A stretch of DNA of 64,000 nt from an uncultured Clostridia bacterium (GCA_947624015.1 CANQIA010000009.1:1-64000); one strand, 5' to 3'. Positions 33,231-42,550 are shown, numbered from the stretch's first letter. The notes: generated by a model not told the origin, from the sequence alone. Translations and numbers: made by a program.

Positions 33231-33471
33231 GACAGCTCTCCTTTGCGCTTACATATATTGTATCGGCGTCAGTGTTTCTGAGGGCGATGACCGCACCTCT
33301 AACAAAATAGGCAACGGCGCTTTTGCCGGGATTGGCGTGAAGAGGAATGACTCTCGTACCCTTTGTAAAACCAAGCTCCCTCAGACGGTCACGGCAGGGA
33401 CTTTCATCTATATCAAAAATAAAGACAGCAGTATTAATGGGTACTGCTGTCAGTGAGATTACATTATTCAT
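33223..33471 (-). CDS. feoA: Ferrous iron transport protein A
   Basis: 82 residues with an SH3-like fold: CRDRLRELGFTKGTRVIPLHANPGKSAVAYFVRGAVIALRNTDADTIYV. This is the standard FeoA pattern (LRELGF.KG..V......G.P..........IALR). It supports FeoB activity and is translated just before it. Confidence 0.92.
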   Translation of the reverse strand: MNNVISLTAVPINTAVFIFDIDESPCRDRLRELGFTKGTRVIPLHANPGKSAVAYFVRGAVIALRNTDADTIYVSAKESCHD

Positions 33472-33535
33472 AGCACACCCTCAAATTTTTGCTTCTGTTT
33501 TATATTATAGATCCGAGGGTATATATGTGCCTGTT

Positions 33536-34159
33536 TTATCTTATGAAATTGGTAGTGATCTTGGCTTCCGGTTCGGGTGCGGGAGCGCCGTTTGATCTGC
33601 CGGCTTCGATACACTTTATGAGCCATGCCATATTTTTACCAAGTATGCTCATTATCTGCATACCTTCCTTATCCTGCACTACTTCTTCGGGAGTGTTTCC
33701 GTGAGCCATATTCCAGTAGTTTGAGGCTACTATTGGCATATTGTTTATAGTAAAGTATTTATTAAGCTGATCGAATGTAGCTGTGGCGCCTCCTCTGCGG
33801 CAGGTACATACTACGGCGCCGGGCTTATAGGCAAGAGCGGATCCGCTGCTGTAGAAAAGTCTGTCCAGAAATGATGTAACAGCGCCGCTTGCAGATGCGT
33901 AATGTACAGGCGTGCCGAATACATAGCCGTCTGCCGACTTTATTTTATCCAGCAGAGAGTTAAGGCAGTCGTTATCGTTTACGCACTTACCTGCTTTTTT
34001 ACAGTAGCCGCAGCCCATACAGCCGCTTGTTACATTGGCGCCTACATGTATTATTTCAGCCTCTACGCCGTTTTTTTCAAGGCTTTCTGCTACTCTTGAA
34101 AGGGCGGTGTATGTACAGCCTTTTGCTTTGGGACTTCCGTTTATAAGTATTACTTTCAT
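33536..34159 (-). CDS. Flavodoxin-like NADPH-dependent FMN reductase
   Basis: 207 residues, ATG behind AGGAGGG. The FMN-binding front VILINGSPKAKGCTYTALS and the middle GYVFGTPVHYASASGAVTSFLDRLFY are typical of the NAD(P)H-dependent oxidoreductases of the flavodoxin-like fold. CMGCGYCKKAGKC near 50 is a Cys-rich insert common in clostridial iron-sulfur flavoproteins. It transfers electrons in the cytoplasm to an unknown partner. Next to feoAB, a role in iron reduction is possible but unproven. Confidence 0.88.
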   Translation of the reverse strand: MKVILINGSPKAKGCTYTALSRVAESLEKNGVEAEIIHVGANVTSGCMGCGYCKKAGKCVNDNDCLNSLLDKIKSADGYVFGTPVHYASASGAVTSFLDRLFYSSGSALAYKPGAVVCTCRRGGATATFDQLNKYFTINNMPIVASNYWNMAHGNTPEEVVQDKEGMQIMSILGKNMAWLIKCIEAGRSNGAPAPEPEAKITTNFIR

Positions 34160-34235
34160 TATTTTTCCCTCCTTGATATTACTTGATTATAATTATACCA
34201 CAAAAATTTACTTCTGTACAAAAATTTATAAATTC

Positions 34236-34264
34236 TTGATATAAATAAAAATATGTGATAAAAT
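34236..34264 (+). promoter_or_regulatory. Promoter of the phosphoglycerate mutase gene
   Basis: TTGATA (34236-34241), 17 bases, TAAAAT (34259-34264), 38 bases before the ATG. Confidence 0.65.
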
Positions 34265-34302
34265 TAGAAAAATGAATTGAAAATGAAAGAAGGCATAAAA
34301 AT

Positions 34303-35508
34303 ATGAAATATCTGGTATTGCTCTGCGACGGCATGGCTGATTATCCTATTGACGAGCTGGGCGGAAGGACTCCTCTGGAGGCGGCTCATACGCCTAATAT
34401 GGATAAACTTGCAAAGACGGCTACCATAGGTCTTGTAAAGACCGTTGCCGATAATTTAAAGCCGGGCAGCGATGTAGCAAATTTGTCTGTACTGGGCTAT
34501 GATCCTCAGGTGTACTATACGGGACGTTCCCCTCTGGAGGCAGGATCAATAGGTATCGATATGAAGCCTACCGACGTATCCTTCAGATGCAATCTTGTAA
34601 CTCTTTCCGATGAGGAAAAATATGAGGACAAGACGATACTTGATTACTGCGCCGACGATATAAGCACAGAGGAAGCAGCAGAGCTTATTAGCTATCTTAA
34701 GGATAATTTTGACAATGACGAGTTTCGGCTTTACAGCGGCGTAAGCTACAGACATTGCCTTATATGGAACAACGGCACACTTGATGTAGCGCCTCTTACG
34801 CCTCCTCATGACATTACGGGAAAGCCTATCAAAGAATATATACCGACAAACCCCAACGCTTCAAAGCTATATTCAATGATGGTAAGATCCTACGATCTTT
34901 TGAAGGATCATCCTGTCAACAAGGCAAGAGAGGACAGGGGCTTGCGTCCTGCCAACAGTATGTGGCTTTGGGGAGAAGGCGTAAGGGCAAGTCTTACACC
35001 CTTTATAGATAAATACGGACTTAGCGCATCTATGATATCAGCAGTCGATCTGTTAAAGGGAATAGGTAAGTTTTCAGGTATGAATGTTGTAAATGTAGAG
35101 GGCGCCACAGGTTATATGGATACCAACTTTAAAGGCAAGGCGGAGGCTGCCGTAAAGGAATTTGAAAACGGCAGAGAGCTTGTATATATACACGTTGAAG
35201 CTCCCGACGAATGCGGTCACAGACACGAAATAGAAAATAAGAAAAGATCTCTTGAGATAATAGATAAAGAAATACTTGGAACTGTGCTGGAAGCTCTTGA
35301 GAAATATGATGATTATAAAATCATGATACTTCCCGACCATGCAACACCTCTAAGCGTCAGAACCCATACAAACGATCCGGTTCCTTTCCTTATGTATAAA
35401 AAAAGCGCTCCGGACAAGGGCGGCATATTCAATGAAAAAGGCGCAAAAGATAGCGGCAATTTCATTGAAACGGGACACGAAATAATGAAAAGATTCATTG
35501 AACTGTAA
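34303..35508 (+). CDS. apgM: Cofactor-independent phosphoglycerate mutase, archaeal type
   Basis: 401 residues. CDGMADYPIDELGGRTPLEAAHTPNMDKLA starts the alkaline-phosphatase-like fold, with the metal ligand Asp and the family's PGSDVANLSVLGYDP around the nucleophile Ser. DECGHRHE near 304 and LPDHATP near 347 hold the other metal ligands. It interconverts 3- and 2-phosphoglycerate in glycolysis. Length matches the ApgM family. The next gene starts 18 bases downstream. Confidence 0.93.
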   Translation: MKYLVLLCDGMADYPIDELGGRTPLEAAHTPNMDKLAKTATIGLVKTVADNLKPGSDVANLSVLGYDPQVYYTGRSPLEAGSIGIDMKPTDVSFRCNLVTLSDEEKYEDKTILDYCADDISTEEAAELISYLKDNFDNDEFRLYSGVSYRHCLIWNNGTLDVAPLTPPHDITGKPIKEYIPTNPNASKLYSMMVRSYDLLKDHPVNKAREDRGLRPANSMWLWGEGVRASLTPFIDKYGLSASMISAVDLLKGIGKFSGMNVVNVEGATGYMDTNFKGKAEAAVKEFENGRELVYIHVEAPDECGHRHEIENKKRSLEIIDKEILGTVLEALEKYDDYKIMILPDHATPLSVRTHTNDPVPFLMYKKSAPDKGGIFNEKGAKDSGNFIETGHEIMKRFIEL

Positions 35509-35526
35509 TGAATAGAGGTAATTACA

Positions 35527-36789
35527 ATGAGTGAACAGATACGGGGCATATTGCTCCATATACTGGACAGATTGGGAAAACTGTTTAAGTGGGTAATGTT
35601 TTCTATATATACAGGGCTGGTGCTGGGAATAGTCTGCGCTCTGTTTACATTCTTGCTCAGAAAGGGCATAGCTTACAGAGAAGGGCATCCCGTTATGATA
35701 TTTCTTTTGCCCGTGGCAGGTCTTATAATAGTAGGGCTGTATCAGCTTATGGATTATAAAAATGACGAAGGCACCAATCTTGTGCTTGAATCCATACAGT
35801 CGGACAGAAGCATACCGATGAGGATGACGCCTCTTATATTTATGGCGACTATAATAACCCATCTTTTCGGAGGTTCTTCGGGCAGAGAAGGGGCAGCTCT
35901 TCAGATAGGCGCAGGTACAGCCGAATTTCTGGGAACTCTTTTTAACTTCAACAATTATGACAGGCGTATATTTATAATGTCCGGCATGAGCGCAGCCTTT
36001 TCGGCTGTGTTCGGCACTCCCGTAGCGGCTGCGATATTTGCTATGGAGGTAATAAATGTAGGCACAATGTATTATTCCGCATTGGTACCCTGTACAATAT
36101 CGGCGCTTATGGCAAGCGCAGTAGCCGTAAGGCTCGGCAACACACCCGAACACTATATAGTAGGCAATATAGTGGATTTTTCGCCCAATACTGCCATAGC
36201 TACAATATTTCTTGCCTGCATATGCGCAGGAGTCAGCGTTATATTTTGCATATTGTTACATAAAACAGGCAGTATTTTCAAAAAAGCTTTTTCAAACCCG
36301 TACATAAGAGTGTTTATAGGAGGCACACTTATAGTTATTTTTACCGTTCTGCTCAGAACAAGGGAATACAGCGGCACGGGAACGGAAATAATAGAAAGGG
36401 CTGTGGAAGGGGAAGCGGTACCCTATGCCTTTATACTCAAAATGCTCTTTACGGCAGTTACATTGGGCTGTGGCTTTAAGGGCGGCGAGATTGTACCCTC
36501 TTTCTTTATAGGCGCAACGCTTGGCTGTACCTTTGGACATATTGCAGGGATATCTCCTTCCCTTTGCGCATCAATAGGAATGATATCTCTTTTTTGCGGC
36601 GTTACAAATTGCCCTCTGTCATCTCTTATAATAGGGCTCGAACTTTTCGGTATGGATGCTCTTCCCTATTATCTTTTGGCAATAGCTATAAGCTATATGC
36701 TTTCGGGATATTATGGACTGTACCACTCACAGCGTTTTGCCTTTTCAAAATACAAGGCAAAATATGTGGACAATCAGGCTCACGAATAA
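35527..36789 (+). CDS. ClC-family chloride channel/transporter
   Basis: 420 residues with about ten or more membrane helices. The selectivity motifs are GSSGREGAALQIG near 117 (with the gating Glu) and GFKGGEIVPSFFIGATLG near 315 (GxFxP-type). FGTPVAAAIFAMEV is a further family segment. It moves chloride or fluoride across the membrane. No cytosolic CBS domains. Probably in one operon with the mutase gene. Confidence 0.93.
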   Translation: MSEQIRGILLHILDRLGKLFKWVMFSIYTGLVLGIVCALFTFLLRKGIAYREGHPVMIFLLPVAGLIIVGLYQLMDYKNDEGTNLVLESIQSDRSIPMRMTPLIFMATIITHLFGGSSGREGAALQIGAGTAEFLGTLFNFNNYDRRIFIMSGMSAAFSAVFGTPVAAAIFAMEVINVGTMYYSALVPCTISALMASAVAVRLGNTPEHYIVGNIVDFSPNTAIATIFLACICAGVSVIFCILLHKTGSIFKKAFSNPYIRVFIGGTLIVIFTVLLRTREYSGTGTEIIERAVEGEAVPYAFILKMLFTAVTLGCGFKGGEIVPSFFIGATLGCTFGHIAGISPSLCASIGMISLFCGVTNCPLSSLIIGLELFGMDALPYYLLAIAISYMLSGYYGLYHSQRFAFSKYKAKYVDNQAHE

Positions 36790-36797
36790 AATAAAAC

Positions 36798-36829
36798 AGG
36801 GGCGCTGCATCATTTGATGCAGCGCCCCT
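36798..36829. terminator. Bidirectional terminator between ClC and NlpC/P60 genes
   Basis: A perfect 15-bp stem AGGGGCGCTGCATCA with its complement around TT, followed by AAATTTTTT to the right and by T-rich sequence on the left strand. It serves both converging genes. Confidence 0.93.
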
Positions 36830-36845
36830 AAATTTTTTAAATTAT

Positions 36846-38030
36846 TTAGTTTAATATTCGTCTGGCGCCTACATATGTCTTAACGGAATAAGCATCGTCT
36901 ATGCTTGATATAACAACGCCGTTTCCCGAACCGTTGGTGGAGTGTATGTATTTACCGTCTCCTATGTACATAGCTACATGAGATATTGCCGAATCCCCGC
37001 CGGAGTTAAAGAATATAAGATCGGCAGGAGCAAGATTTTCCTTTTCTATGGGAGTACCCTGTGTAAACATATCTCTTGAGGTTCTGTTGAGCTTAATGCC
37101 AAAGTTGTCGTATACGCTGTATACAAAGCCTGAGCAGTCAACGCCTGCCGTAAGGCTTGTACCGCCCCATACATAAGGGGTGCCTAAAAACTGCTTGGCA
37201 TATTCTATAACATCTACTGCCTGTACGGGACCGTTGTTGTGATATTCAATAGGCGTGATAACGGCTGTGGCAGATGCGTTTGAAGGCTTTTTGCCATTTT
37301 TTATAGCTATGTATTCAGCCTTTACAAAGCCTCTTGTATCCGAATCGTCAGTTACCTCGATCCAACCGTTTTTATAGCCGTTTACCGTAAGAAAATATCC
37401 GTCGGGCAATGCTTTGAGCACTGTGGAGTTTGCATCGGCTTCTGCTCTCATATTGAGAGAGGTTGCCTCAACCACAGCATATACATTGTCCGTAGAGCTT
37501 GTTACCTGAGCGGTGGGCGTGGGCGTCGGCGTCTTTGCGGCGGCAGGCTGAACGCTTGCCAGATATGTTAAAAGACTGCCTTGCATGTAATCGCCGTATA
37601 TATATCCCGTTGCGCCGTTAAACTTTACCTGATACCATTCTCCGCACTTGCCTGTGGTAACAAGGACTTGTCCCTTTTTGGCAACCCCAATGACAGAAGA
37701 GGATGTGGAAGGAGCGGAACGTACATTTACATTTTGTTCTATACAAGTGGCGTCGGTTTGATAAATTGATATAAACTGGGCATTGACGAAGGATTCGCCT
37801 ACTCCGTTTTTCTTTACCTTGAACCAACCGTTGTGAGCGTTTGCCAATATTGTGACAGTATCGCCCGTATTGGCTGTGCCTACGACACGAGCCTCCGTGG
37901 AATTATATGAACGCAGATTAACGGATGAAGCTGTTATCTTTGCCAGATTTGAAGCGAAAACTGAAGATGTCGAAAGCAGGGCAACAGAGCCTGCTAAAAT
38001 GGTACTTGCCAATAATTTGTATTTTACCAT
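36846..38030 (-). CDS. NlpC/P60 peptidoglycan hydrolase with three SH3 domains
   Basis: 394 residues from ATG 38030 (SD AAAGGGTG). A signal peptide (to about 30, SSVFAS) is followed by three bacterial SH3 domains (about 32-85, 95-150, 185-240; VNLRSYNS, VNVRSAPS, LNMRAEAD). A linker leads to the C-terminal NlpC/P60 domain with catalytic Cys in GVDCSGFVYS, His in ISHVAMYIGDG, and the third residue near YIHSTNGSG. It cuts muropeptide stems outside the cell. Its promoter region carries a WalR-like box, which fits control by cell-wall stress. Confidence 0.95.
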   Translation of the reverse strand: MVKYKLLASTILAGSVALLSTSSVFASNLAKITASSVNLRSYNSTEARVVGTANTGDTVTILANAHNGWFKVKKNGVGESFVNAQFISIYQTDATCIEQNVNVRSAPSTSSSVIGVAKKGQVLVTTGKCGEWYQVKFNGATGYIYGDYMQGSLLTYLASVQPAAAKTPTPTPTAQVTSSTDNVYAVVEATSLNMRAEADANSTVLKALPDGYFLTVNGYKNGWIEVTDDSDTRGFVKAEYIAIKNGKKPSNASATAVITPIEYHNNGPVQAVDVIEYAKQFLGTPYVWGGTSLTAGVDCSGFVYSVYDNFGIKLNRTSRDMFTQGTPIEKENLAPADLIFFNSGGDSAISHVAMYIGDGKYIHSTNGSGNGVVISSIDDAYSVKTYVGARRILN

Positions 38031-38052
38031 ATCCAACACCCTTTCTGAAAAT

Positions 38053-38069
38053 TGTTACATAATTGTTAC
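38053..38069 (-). promoter_or_regulatory. WalR-like direct repeat in the leader of the NlpC/P60 gene
   Basis: On the gene strand: TGTAAC-AATTA-TGTAAC, a perfect fit to the known WalR (YycF) box TGTWAH-N5-TGTWAH. It lies just downstream of the predicted -10, around the transcription start, where binding would block transcription. Confidence 0.65.
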
Positions 38070-38074
38070 AATAT

Positions 38075-38103
38075 ATTTTACATAAAAATTCATATTTTGT
38101 CAA
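38075..38103 (-). promoter_or_regulatory. Promoter of the NlpC/P60 gene
   Basis: TTGACA (38103-38098), 17 bases, TAAAAT (38080-38075). Confidence 0.75.
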
Positions 38104-38196
38104 GAGGTTACAGAGGCTTTTAATAGATTTGTAATAAATAAAAAACACTGCTGCCATATTTTGCCTTTTTAATTAATTAAGAAATTCTTACTTATA

Positions 38197-38225
38197 TTGA
38201 AAAACTGTGGCATATATGATAAAAT
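38197..38225 (+). promoter_or_regulatory. Promoter of the alarmone synthetase operon
   Basis: TTGAAA (38197-38202), 17 bases, TAAAAT (38220-38225), 20 bases before the ATG at 38246. Confidence 0.65.
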
Positions 38226-38245
38226 AATCATTGGTGGTGAGAAAA

Positions 38246-39037
38246 ATGGATGTTAAAGACTGGGAGAAGGCTCTTTTACCGTTTCATCAGGCGGTAAATG
38301 AGCTTGTAGTCAAATTTAATGGAATGAAAAGGAATTTTACAACTCTTGAAATGGCTCCGCCTATCGAACAGGTAGAGGGCAGGGTAAAGAGGATATCCAG
38401 CATTATAGAAAAGGCGAACAGAAGGAATATCCCTGTGGACAAGAGTCTTGATATACTTGAAGATATAGCCGGCATAAGGATAATATGCCGTTTTGTAGAC
38501 GATATTGAAACAGTCGTCGGTCTTATACACAAAAGAAAAGATATCGATATGAAAATACTCCTGGAGGAGGATTATATCAAAAATTATAAGACCAGCGGCT
38601 ACAGAAGCTATCACATGACAATAAGCTATCCCATAGTATTCAACGGACAGGTAAAGGATATAAAGGTCGAGATACAGATAAGGACCATGGCAATGAACTT
38701 CTGGGCGACAATAGAGCATTCCCTTAAGTATAAATTTGACGGCAAGATACCCGAAAATTTACAGGAAAGGCTTAAAGCATGCGCAGAGGCCGCCTATAAT
38801 CTGGATCTTGAAATGGGCAAGATAAAAGATGAGATAAAGGAATCCCAAAGGTATATAAACGAAAAGGAAAGTATTGTAAACAAGATAATTGAAAATATAC
38901 ACACCGTTTATATCAAGATCGGCGCAGAGCAGATGAATGAATACAATTATCAGTTTATGAAGCTTTATCAGGAAGGCAATATGGGCAAGCTCTATGAGTT
39001 CAATTTGGATCTTGAAAGACTTCTGGGCTTGAGCTAG
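38246..39037 (+). CDS. Small alarmone synthetase (RelA/SpoT synthetase domain)
   Basis: 263 residues; ATG 38246 preferred over the upstream GTG because GGTGGTGAG is correctly spaced. Only the synthetase domain is present: LEDIAGIRIICRFVDDIETV, SGYRSYHMTISYP, VEIQIRTMAMNFWATIEHSLKYK. No HD hydrolase, TGS or ACT domains, as in RelQ/YjbM and YwaC. It makes (p)ppGpp from ATP and GDP/GTP. A C-terminal helix (LKACAEAAYNLDLEMGKIKDEI) fits tetramer formation. Followed by a phosphoesterase gene in the same operon. Confidence 0.93.
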   Translation: MDVKDWEKALLPFHQAVNELVVKFNGMKRNFTTLEMAPPIEQVEGRVKRISSIIEKANRRNIPVDKSLDILEDIAGIRIICRFVDDIETVVGLIHKRKDIDMKILLEEDYIKNYKTSGYRSYHMTISYPIVFNGQVKDIKVEIQIRTMAMNFWATIEHSLKYKFDGKIPENLQERLKACAEAAYNLDLEMGKIKDEIKESQRYINEKESIVNKIIENIHTVYIKIGAEQMNEYNYQFMKLYQEGNMGKLYEFNLDLERLLGLS

Positions 39038-39049
39038 ACGGAGGGCATT

Positions 39050-39745
39050 ATGTCGTTGTTTGCAATGTCAGATCTGCATTTGAGCCATTTTAAGCCGAAG
39101 CCAATGGATGTTTTTGACCCGGTGTGGCTTGATCATACGGATAAGATATACAAAAACTGGAATGATATAATATCGGATGAGGATACCGTTATAGTAAACG
39201 GAGATATAAGCTGGGGCGGTAATCTTGAGGAGGCTGCGCCGGATCTGGATTTTGTACATTCTTTAAAGGGCAGAAAAATTTTGTTTTGCGGCAATCACGA
39301 TTATTTCTGGAATTCCACCTCAAGGCTCAACTCTCTTTACGAGGATATGGTCTTTGTCAAGAATTCATTTGCCGTTTACGGGGAATATGCCATATGCGGC
39401 ACAAGAGGTTGGCTCTGTCCCAGAGATGAATACTATACGGATCATGACTTTAAGATATACAAAAGAGAAGCGGGCAGGCTGCGCAGATCCCTTGAAATGG
39501 CTTTTGATAAGGGATATGACTGCAACAGTATAATAGCCGTTACGCATTTTCCTCCTACAAACGATAAGAAGGAGGATTCCGAATTTACAGCAATATACAG
39601 AGAATTTGGCGTCAAAAGAGCCATATACGGTCATCTTCACGGAAAAGATAAGTATAACAACAGCTTTCAGGGTATTGCAGACGGCATTGAATATACGCTG
39701 GTATCTGCAGACTATCTGAAATTCAGACCTGTTAAAATAATGTAA
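39050..39745 (+). CDS. Calcineurin-like metallophosphoesterase
   Basis: 231 residues. Metal-binding motifs in order: SDLHLSH (D-x-H, 7-13), VNGDISWGG (GD, near 50), FCGNHDYFW (GNHD, near 80), AVTHFPP (H, near 163), YGHLHGKD (GHxH, near 196). A complete two-metal phosphoesterase site. The cellular substrate is not known. Its place after the alarmone synthetase is suggestive only. Confidence 0.93.
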   Translation: MSLFAMSDLHLSHFKPKPMDVFDPVWLDHTDKIYKNWNDIISDEDTVIVNGDISWGGNLEEAAPDLDFVHSLKGRKILFCGNHDYFWNSTSRLNSLYEDMVFVKNSFAVYGEYAICGTRGWLCPRDEYYTDHDFKIYKREAGRLRRSLEMAFDKGYDCNSIIAVTHFPPTNDKKEDSEFTAIYREFGVKRAIYGHLHGKDKYNNSFQGIADGIEYTLVSADYLKFRPVKIM

Positions 39746-39760
39746 AAGGAGATATATAAT

Positions 39761-40279
39761 ATGGAAAATCCCATTGTAACATTTGAATTTGAAGACGGAG
39801 CAAAAATAGTTGCAGAGCTTTATCCCGAGATCGCTCCCAACACGGTTAATAACTTTATAAGCCTTATTGATCACAATTTTTATGACGGACTTACATTCCA
39901 CAGGGTAATACCCGGCTTTATGATACAGGGCGGCTGTCCCGAGGGCAACGGAACAGGAGGTCCCGGATACAGTATTAAAGGCGAGTTTGCAATGAACGGG
40001 TTTAAAAATGACTTGAAGCATAAGGCAGGGGTACTGTCTATGGCAAGGGCTATGGATCCCGATTCGGCGGGTTCCCAGTTTTTTATAATGCATAAGGATG
40101 CTCCTCATCTTGACGGAGCCTATGCAGCTTTTGGCAAGGTAACGGAAGGCATGGATATTGTAGACGATATTGCCAATGTCAAGACTGATTTTTCGGACAG
40201 ACCCATAATGGATGTTGTTATCAAAAAAGTCTATGTGGATAAAAAGGGCGTTGAATATCCCGAACCAGAGATACTGTGA
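39761..40279 (+). CDS. ppiB: Cyclophilin-type peptidyl-prolyl isomerase
   Basis: 172 residues. YDGLTFHRVIPGFMIQGG, GYSIKGEF, AGSQFFIMHKDAPHLDGAYAAFGKV carry the catalytic Arg and the substrate pocket of cyclophilins. No signal peptide, so cytoplasmic. ATG behind AAAGGAGA, 16 bases after the phosphoesterase. A hairpin (40339-40364) lies downstream. Confidence 0.95.
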   Translation: MENPIVTFEFEDGAKIVAELYPEIAPNTVNNFISLIDHNFYDGLTFHRVIPGFMIQGGCPEGNGTGGPGYSIKGEFAMNGFKNDLKHKAGVLSMARAMDPDSAGSQFFIMHKDAPHLDGAYAAFGKVTEGMDIVDDIANVKTDFSDRPIMDVVIKKVYVDKKGVEYPEPEIL

Positions 40280-40338
40280 TTCTAATGCAATTTTAATCTT
40301 TGGCTAATTATACTTTAAATTTAATATTTTAATATGAT

Positions 40339-40364
40339 ATACGGATGATGATTGTCATCCGTAT
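40339..40364 (+). terminator. Weak terminator or leader hairpin before the response regulator
   Basis: ATACGGATGA, loop TGATTG, TCATCCGTAT, with only a short T-rich tail (TATTGC). It ends the ppiB unit or acts in the regulator's leader. Confidence 0.5.
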
Positions 40365-40386
40365 TATTGCATAAGGGGTGAAAGCA

Positions 40387-41094
40387 ATGGAGAAAAAAAC
40401 AACAAAAATACTTATAGTAGAGGATGAAGCAAAGCTTGCGCGTTTTATGGAGCTTGAGCTGAAACACGAGGGCTACGATGTGGTAATAGCCGAAAACGGC
40501 AGGATCGCTATGGAAAAATTCCACGAAGCATCTCCCGATATAATGCTTTTGGATCTTATGCTCCCTGAACTCAGCGGTATAGAGGTATGCAGACGAATAA
40601 GAAAGGTATCCGATATACCCATTATAATGATAACGGCAAAAGGCGAGATAATGGATAAAATAGCTGGTCTTGACAGCGGCGCCGACGACTATATCACAAA
40701 GCCCTTTGTTATAGAGGAGCTGCTTGCAAGGATAAGAGCGGCTCTCAGAAGGACCGCTCACGAAAAGACAAATACAGAAAATGACATTCTGTCCCTTAAG
40801 GGGTTGACTGTGGATATAGCAAGGCGCACCGTTATGTTTGAAGATAACGAGATAGAGCTTACCAAAAGGGAATTTGACCTTCTGGCATATCTTATAAGAA
40901 ATAAAAACATAGTCATTACAAGAGAACAGATATTAAATCAGGTATGGGGCTACGACTATTTTGGAGAAACAAACATAGTCGATGTGTACATAAGGTATTT
41001 GAGAACAAAGATAGATGACAGATTTGGCGTTAAGTTTATACATACTATAAGAGGTGTGGGATATTTTGCAAAGGATGAAGAAGAAAATAGCTGA
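40387..41094 (+). CDS. OmpR-family response regulator
   Basis: 235 residues from ATG 40387, 8 bases after AAGGGG. Receiver domain: ILIVEDEAKLARF, phospho-acceptor in DIMLLDLMLPELSG, IIMITAKG, DDYITKPF. The C-terminal winged helix has LTKREFDLLAYLIRNKNIVITREQIL and YIRYLRTKI...IRGVGYFAK. It pairs with the histidine kinase that overlaps its end. WalR-like boxes upstream of two hydrolase genes nearby are candidate targets. Confidence 0.95.
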   Translation: MEKKTTKILIVEDEAKLARFMELELKHEGYDVVIAENGRIAMEKFHEASPDIMLLDLMLPELSGIEVCRRIRKVSDIPIIMITAKGEIMDKIAGLDSGADDYITKPFVIEELLARIRAALRRTAHEKTNTENDILSLKGLTVDIARRTVMFEDNEIELTKREFDLLAYLIRNKNIVITREQILNQVWGYDYFGETNIVDVYIRYLRTKIDDRFGVKFIHTIRGVGYFAKDEEENS

Positions 41095-42502
41095 TCGTTT
41101 TAATTCGCTTACCATAAGCAGAAAAATAACAGCCATATACGCAGGAGTATTTTCTGCTATGCTTATAATAATATCATTAATATTTCTTTGGAATATGTGG
41201 TACTATTACCGCAGTGTTTCAAAGAGCGAGATCACTGCTCTTGCCGATAAGATAGAAGCCTATATAGAAGAGGGAAACGACGTAAATATGCATTCTATAA
41301 ACGATCTGAACGACAATCCCTATATAGAGGTAATGGTAAGGCAAAAAAACCGTCCCGATATGTTTTTCGGCACCATGAAAAGACCTGATGATTTTTCCGA
41401 TATAGACAAGGGTCTAAAGAACAGAGAAGGCGGCTTTTACAGAAACGATATCGGAGCGGAGCCCTATATATACACTCAAAGGGACGTAAGCTGCAACGGA
41501 GCCGACTATGAGATAGTAATATTGAGAAGATATAATCATGAGCAGAAGATAATAAATATTTTTATGCTCATATTTATGATATCGGATATTTTATCCATAG
41601 CCGTTGCCGTTATCATAGGCAGATATATAAGCGGCAAGATACTTAACCCAATAAAGCAAATAACGGATACGGCTGAGAGCATAAGTCTTTATGACCTTTC
41701 CCAGAGGATAGAGGTACCCGATACGGATGACGAGATAAAAACGCTTGTTCTGACATTTAACGATATGATAGAAAGGCTACAGATATCCTTTGAAAAGGAA
41801 AATCAGTTTATTTCCGACGCTTCCCATGAACTTAAAACGCCTATTGCCATAATACAGGGATATATCAATATGGTAGACAGGTGGGGCAAAGAGGACAAGG
41901 AAATACTTGACGAAGCGATAGATTCAATAAAAAGCGAAACTCAGCATATGAGCTTGCTTATACAGCAGCTCCTATATCTTGCAAGGGATACAAGGGATGA
42001 AAATATAATAAACAAGGAAGTAATATCGCTTACGGAAATTGCCGATGAGGTCAAAAAGGAAGCGGAGGTAGCCGTCGATAATATAAATATAAGCCTTGAG
42101 GCTGATGAAAATGTGTATATATACGCAGACAGCTCTCTTATAAAGCAGCTCATGTGGATATTCATAGATAATTCCGTAAAATATTCTGCCGGTAAAAGGT
42201 GTGAAATAAAAATATCCGTAGGTACGGAGGAGGACAGAGCATATTTTGCTATCGAGGATAAGGGCATAGGAATACCTCAGAAGGCTTTGGACAAGATATT
42301 TGACAGGTTTTACAGAAACGACCGTTCCAGAAATAAGGAGATACGAGGAAACGGTCTGGGACTTTCAATAGCAAAGACTATTGCCGACAGGCACAATGGT
42401 GAAATAACGGTAAAAAGCGTTGAGGGAAAAGGTAGCGAATTTAAGGTATCGTTTAGCGGAAGTGTAAATAAAAAATGTATAAAAGACGGTAACAACGGCT
42501 AA
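41054..42502 (+). CDS. Sensor histidine kinase
   Basis: 482 residues counted from GTG 41054; ATG 41075 is an alternative. Two membrane helices (about 30-50 and 170-190) flank an extracellular sensor of about 120 residues. Then HAMP (ISGKILNPIKQITDTAESI), HisKA with FISDASHELKTPIAII (His acceptor), N-box WIFIDNSVKYS, and G boxes DKGIGIPQKALDKIFDRF, GNGLGLSIAK. It overlaps the response regulator gene by about 40 bases, so they are co-expressed. Confidence 0.94.
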   Translation: MWDILQRMKKKIADRFNSLTISRKITAIYAGVFSAMLIIISLIFLWNMWYYYRSVSKSEITALADKIEAYIEEGNDVNMHSINDLNDNPYIEVMVRQKNRPDMFFGTMKRPDDFSDIDKGLKNREGGFYRNDIGAEPYIYTQRDVSCNGADYEIVILRRYNHEQKIINIFMLIFMISDILSIAVAVIIGRYISGKILNPIKQITDTAESISLYDLSQRIEVPDTDDEIKTLVLTFNDMIERLQISFEKENQFISDASHELKTPIAIIQGYINMVDRWGKEDKEILDEAIDSIKSETQHMSLLIQQLLYLARDTRDENIINKEVISLTEIADEVKKEAEVAVDNINISLEADENVYIYADSSLIKQLMWIFIDNSVKYSAGKRCEIKISVGTEEDRAYFAIEDKGIGIPQKALDKIFDRFYRNDRSRNKEIRGNGLGLSIAKTIADRHNGEITVKSVEGKGSEFKVSFSGSVNKKCIKDGNNG

Positions 42503-42517
42503 GGCTTATTTCAAAAC

Positions 42518-42545
42518 TGTTACGTTTATCTTACATATTTGTTAA
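42518..42545 (+). promoter_or_regulatory. Triple WalR-like half-sites upstream of the amidase gene
   Basis: TGTTAC-N5-TCTTAC-N5-TGTTAA: three hexamers at 11-base intervals, two of which fit TGTWAH exactly. They end 5 bases before the weak -35, a position expected for an activator. Confidence 0.55.
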
Positions 42546-42550
42546 ATCAA

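Noticed and set aside
35350..36153. Leftward ORF of 267 codons across the phosphoglycerate mutase and ClC genes
   Set aside because: It covers parts of two well-identified plus-strand genes and shows a His/Tyr/Cys-rich nonsense composition.
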